A stretch of 64,000 nucleotides of DNA from Sphingomonas brevis (GTDB taxonomy: Bacteria > Pseudomonadota > Alphaproteobacteria > Sphingomonadales > Sphingomonadaceae). The first letter of the stretch is position 1, and each line of letters opens with the position of its first letter. Shown in pieces: positions 62,790 to 64,000 of the stretch. The notes under the pieces are model-generated. The model was not told where the DNA came from, ran no database searches, and saw only the letters and a list, made by a program, of their open reading frames with translations. The stretch is taken from NCBI RefSeq assembly GCF_023516505.1, contig NZ_JAMGBB010000001.1, positions 682,001 to 746,000 of the forward strand. Direction: 5' to 3'. Position numbers and translations under genes: made by a program.

Positions 62790-63936
62790 CATTTGGGTCC
62801 ATCCGAATGGTCGCCACCGCCTGGGCCGCGATTCCCTCTCCGCGCCCGGCAAAGCCAAGTCGCTCGGTGGTAGTGGCCTTGATGCTCACGCTGGATTGGG
62901 GAAGTTGCAATATTTCGGCGATGCGTGACCGCATGACGTCGCGATATGGGTGCAGCTTGGGCGCTTCGCAAATCACCGTGCAGTCCACAAAGTCGATCAG
63001 CCCACCCTGCTCGCGGATCAGCGTCGCGGCATGGGCCAGGAAGATCTCGCTATTAGCACCCTTCCACCGGGGTTCAGATGGGGGGAAATGCTGGCCGATG
63101 TCGCCCAGGCCGGCAGCGCCCAGCAACGCATCGGTAATTGAATGTAGCACGACATCGGCATCGCTGTGGCCGGCCAGGCCGCGTTCGTGTGGAATCTCGA
63201 TCCCGCCCATCATGATCGGCCCTTCGCCGGCAAAGGCATGAACGTCGAAACCCAAGCCAGTGCGGCTGATCAGGCGTGCGGCTAGCATAGCTTCGGCCCG
63301 GGCCCAATCGGCAGGCCCGGTCAGCTTGTCGAGCCGAACATCGCCCTCGACCGCCGCAATGGTCAGCCCGGCGGCCCTCGCGACGGTTGCTTCATCGGTT
63401 GGCGATGGGCCCGTCCAGCGGGCGAAGGCATCGCTGAGATCCGCAAGCCGGAAGAGCTGCGGGGTTTGCACGCGCACGGCGTCGGTCCGGTCGAGTGGAA
63501 CGCCGAGCGTCTCGCCTGCCCGGGCGATTGTGTCGGGTATCGACAGGACCGGTACCGCCCCCTGATGCTTTTCCAGCGCAGCCAGTAGCCGGTCGATCAC
63601 CTGTGGCGGGCAAAAGGGACGGGCGGCGTCGTGAACCAGGATGACGTCGCAATCGATCGCGGTGAGGCCGGCGCGAACGCTGTCAGACCGCTCGGCGCCG
63701 CCAATGATAAGCTCGCCGACATCGCGCTGGCCAAGGGCCTGCCCGGCCATTTCTTCCTGACCTTGTCCGATGACCACGCGCACTGCGTCAATCGCCGGAT
63801 GTGACGCCAATGCGTCGACCGCATGGGCCAGCACGGCCTTGCCTCCGATCGGGCGAAATTGCTTGGCTATTCCTCCGCCGAGCCGGCTTCCGGAGCCGGC
63901 GGCAACGATGAGGGCGGTGACGGTTTGCTTAGTCAT
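62782..63936 (-). CDS. ispDF: Bifunctional IspD/IspF
   Basis: The fusion catalyses two non-adjacent MEP steps: CTP transfer (IspD) and cyclisation (IspF). IspD occupies about 1-225 with LIVAAGSGSRLGGGIAKQF, LVHDAARPFCP and the Lys-rich nucleotide loop. IspF occupies about 227-384 with the zinc ligands DVHAF and GHSDADVVLHSITDALLGA and the late KATTTERLGFAGRGEGIAAQ. ATG 63936 starts MTKQTVTALIVAAG; the frame to 63990 adds no conserved sequence. Together with IspE (39542) this gives three steps of the pathway. Confidence 0.97.
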   Translation of the reverse strand: MTKQTVTALIVAAGSGSRLGGGIAKQFRPIGGKAVLAHAVDALASHPAIDAVRVVIGQGQEEMAGQALGQRDVGELIIGGAERSDSVRAGLTAIDCDVILVHDAARPFCPPQVIDRLLAALEKHQGAVPVLSIPDTIARAGETLGVPLDRTDAVRVQTPQLFRLADLSDAFARWTGPSPTDEATVARAAGLTIAAVEGDVRLDKLTGPADWARAEAMLAARLISRTGLGFDVHAFAGEGPIMMGGIEIPHERGLAGHSDADVVLHSITDALLGAAGLGDIGQHFPPSEPRWKGANSEIFLAHAATLIREQGGLIDFVDCTVICEAPKLHPYRDVMRSRIAEILQLPQSSVSIKATTTERLGFAGRGEGIAAQAVATIRMDPNDE

Positions 63937-64000
63937 TGGCGCCGCGCCTTGCCCGTATCCGGCCCTTCCTGTAAAGGCGCGCCCTCCCATGAGCCTGGTA

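Overview
This is a single high-GC bacterial chromosome segment that reads as core genome of a sphingomonad (Alphaproteobacteria, Sphingomonadales). The basis is the protein set: RpoD with an acidic insert, PdhB with an N-terminal lipoyl domain, fused IspDF, tandem cysteine desulfurases with a 2Fe-2S ferredoxin, DUF4170, DUF3618 and host-attachment proteins. Genes are densely packed, with many TGATG or ATGA stop/start overlaps. There is no rRNA operon, prophage, transposase or CRISPR array. Genus and species cannot be fixed from this sequence alone.

Layout. 0-7.3 kb: a membrane protein, a TonB-like protein, a broken GIY-YIG nuclease gene bracketed by palindromic repeats, rpoD-dnaG, a small membrane protein and yqeY. 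7.4-14.2 kb: carA, a three-gene insert including an RraB-like RNase E inhibitor, carB, greA and a rhomboid protease. 14.2-16.2 kb: five minus-strand genes for small membrane-associated proteins resembling the enterobacterial yqjD-yqjE group. 16.2-21.2 kb: eno, an FtsB-like gene, pdhA-pdhB and a squalene/phytoene-synthase-like gene without a normal start codon. 21.2-24.5 kb: an EF-hand gene with an in-frame stop, a DUF559 nuclease gene between inverted double-hairpin repeats, trmFO whose 3' end lies in one of those repeats, DUF488 and a host-attachment protein. 24.5-31.1 kb: gyrA, a TPR protein, a degenerate histidine kinase, tRNA-Ile2(CAU), tRNA-Pro(UGG) and a lipoprotein. 31.1-43.4 kb: M28 peptidase, radical SAM protein, lytic transglycosylase, degenerate uracil-DNA glycosylase, ETF-ubiquinone oxidoreductase, TPR protein, ispE, NAD(P)HX repair enzyme, RNA methyltransferase and a MAPEG protein. 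43.4-47.4 kb: a deoxyhypusine-synthase-like gene and an ornithine decarboxylase gene with a structured leader, then a threonine dehydratase-like gene. 47.5-53.8 kb: hydrolase, two cysteine desulfurases, ferredoxin, EF-hand protein, SRP RNA (ffs), dnaX and ybaB. 53.8-64 kb: acyl-CoA ligase, ettA, ACT protein, DoxX, NYN protein, carbonic anhydrase, lipA, a COQ10-like gene, cinA and ispDF.

Functional links: lipA makes the lipoyl group carried by PdhB. ispE and ispDF supply three steps of the MEP isoprenoid pathway, which could feed the squalene/phytoene-synthase-like protein and the quinones used by ETF-QO and handled by COQ10-like proteins. The ornithine decarboxylase and the deoxyhypusine-synthase-like enzyme form a likely putrescine-to-homospermidine module. 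dnaG, dnaX, ybaB and gyrA belong to replication and chromosome maintenance.

The most unusual feature is a pair of compact cassettes, each a single nuclease-domain gene (GIY-YIG, broken; DUF559, intact) framed by inverted copies of palindromic repeats. The repeat stems differ by compensating changes, and in the DUF559 case the repeats supply the ribosome binding site and the stop codons. The second is a 12-bp hairpin that hides the ribosome binding site of the ornithine decarboxylase gene, in the place and lineage of the speF leader RNA.
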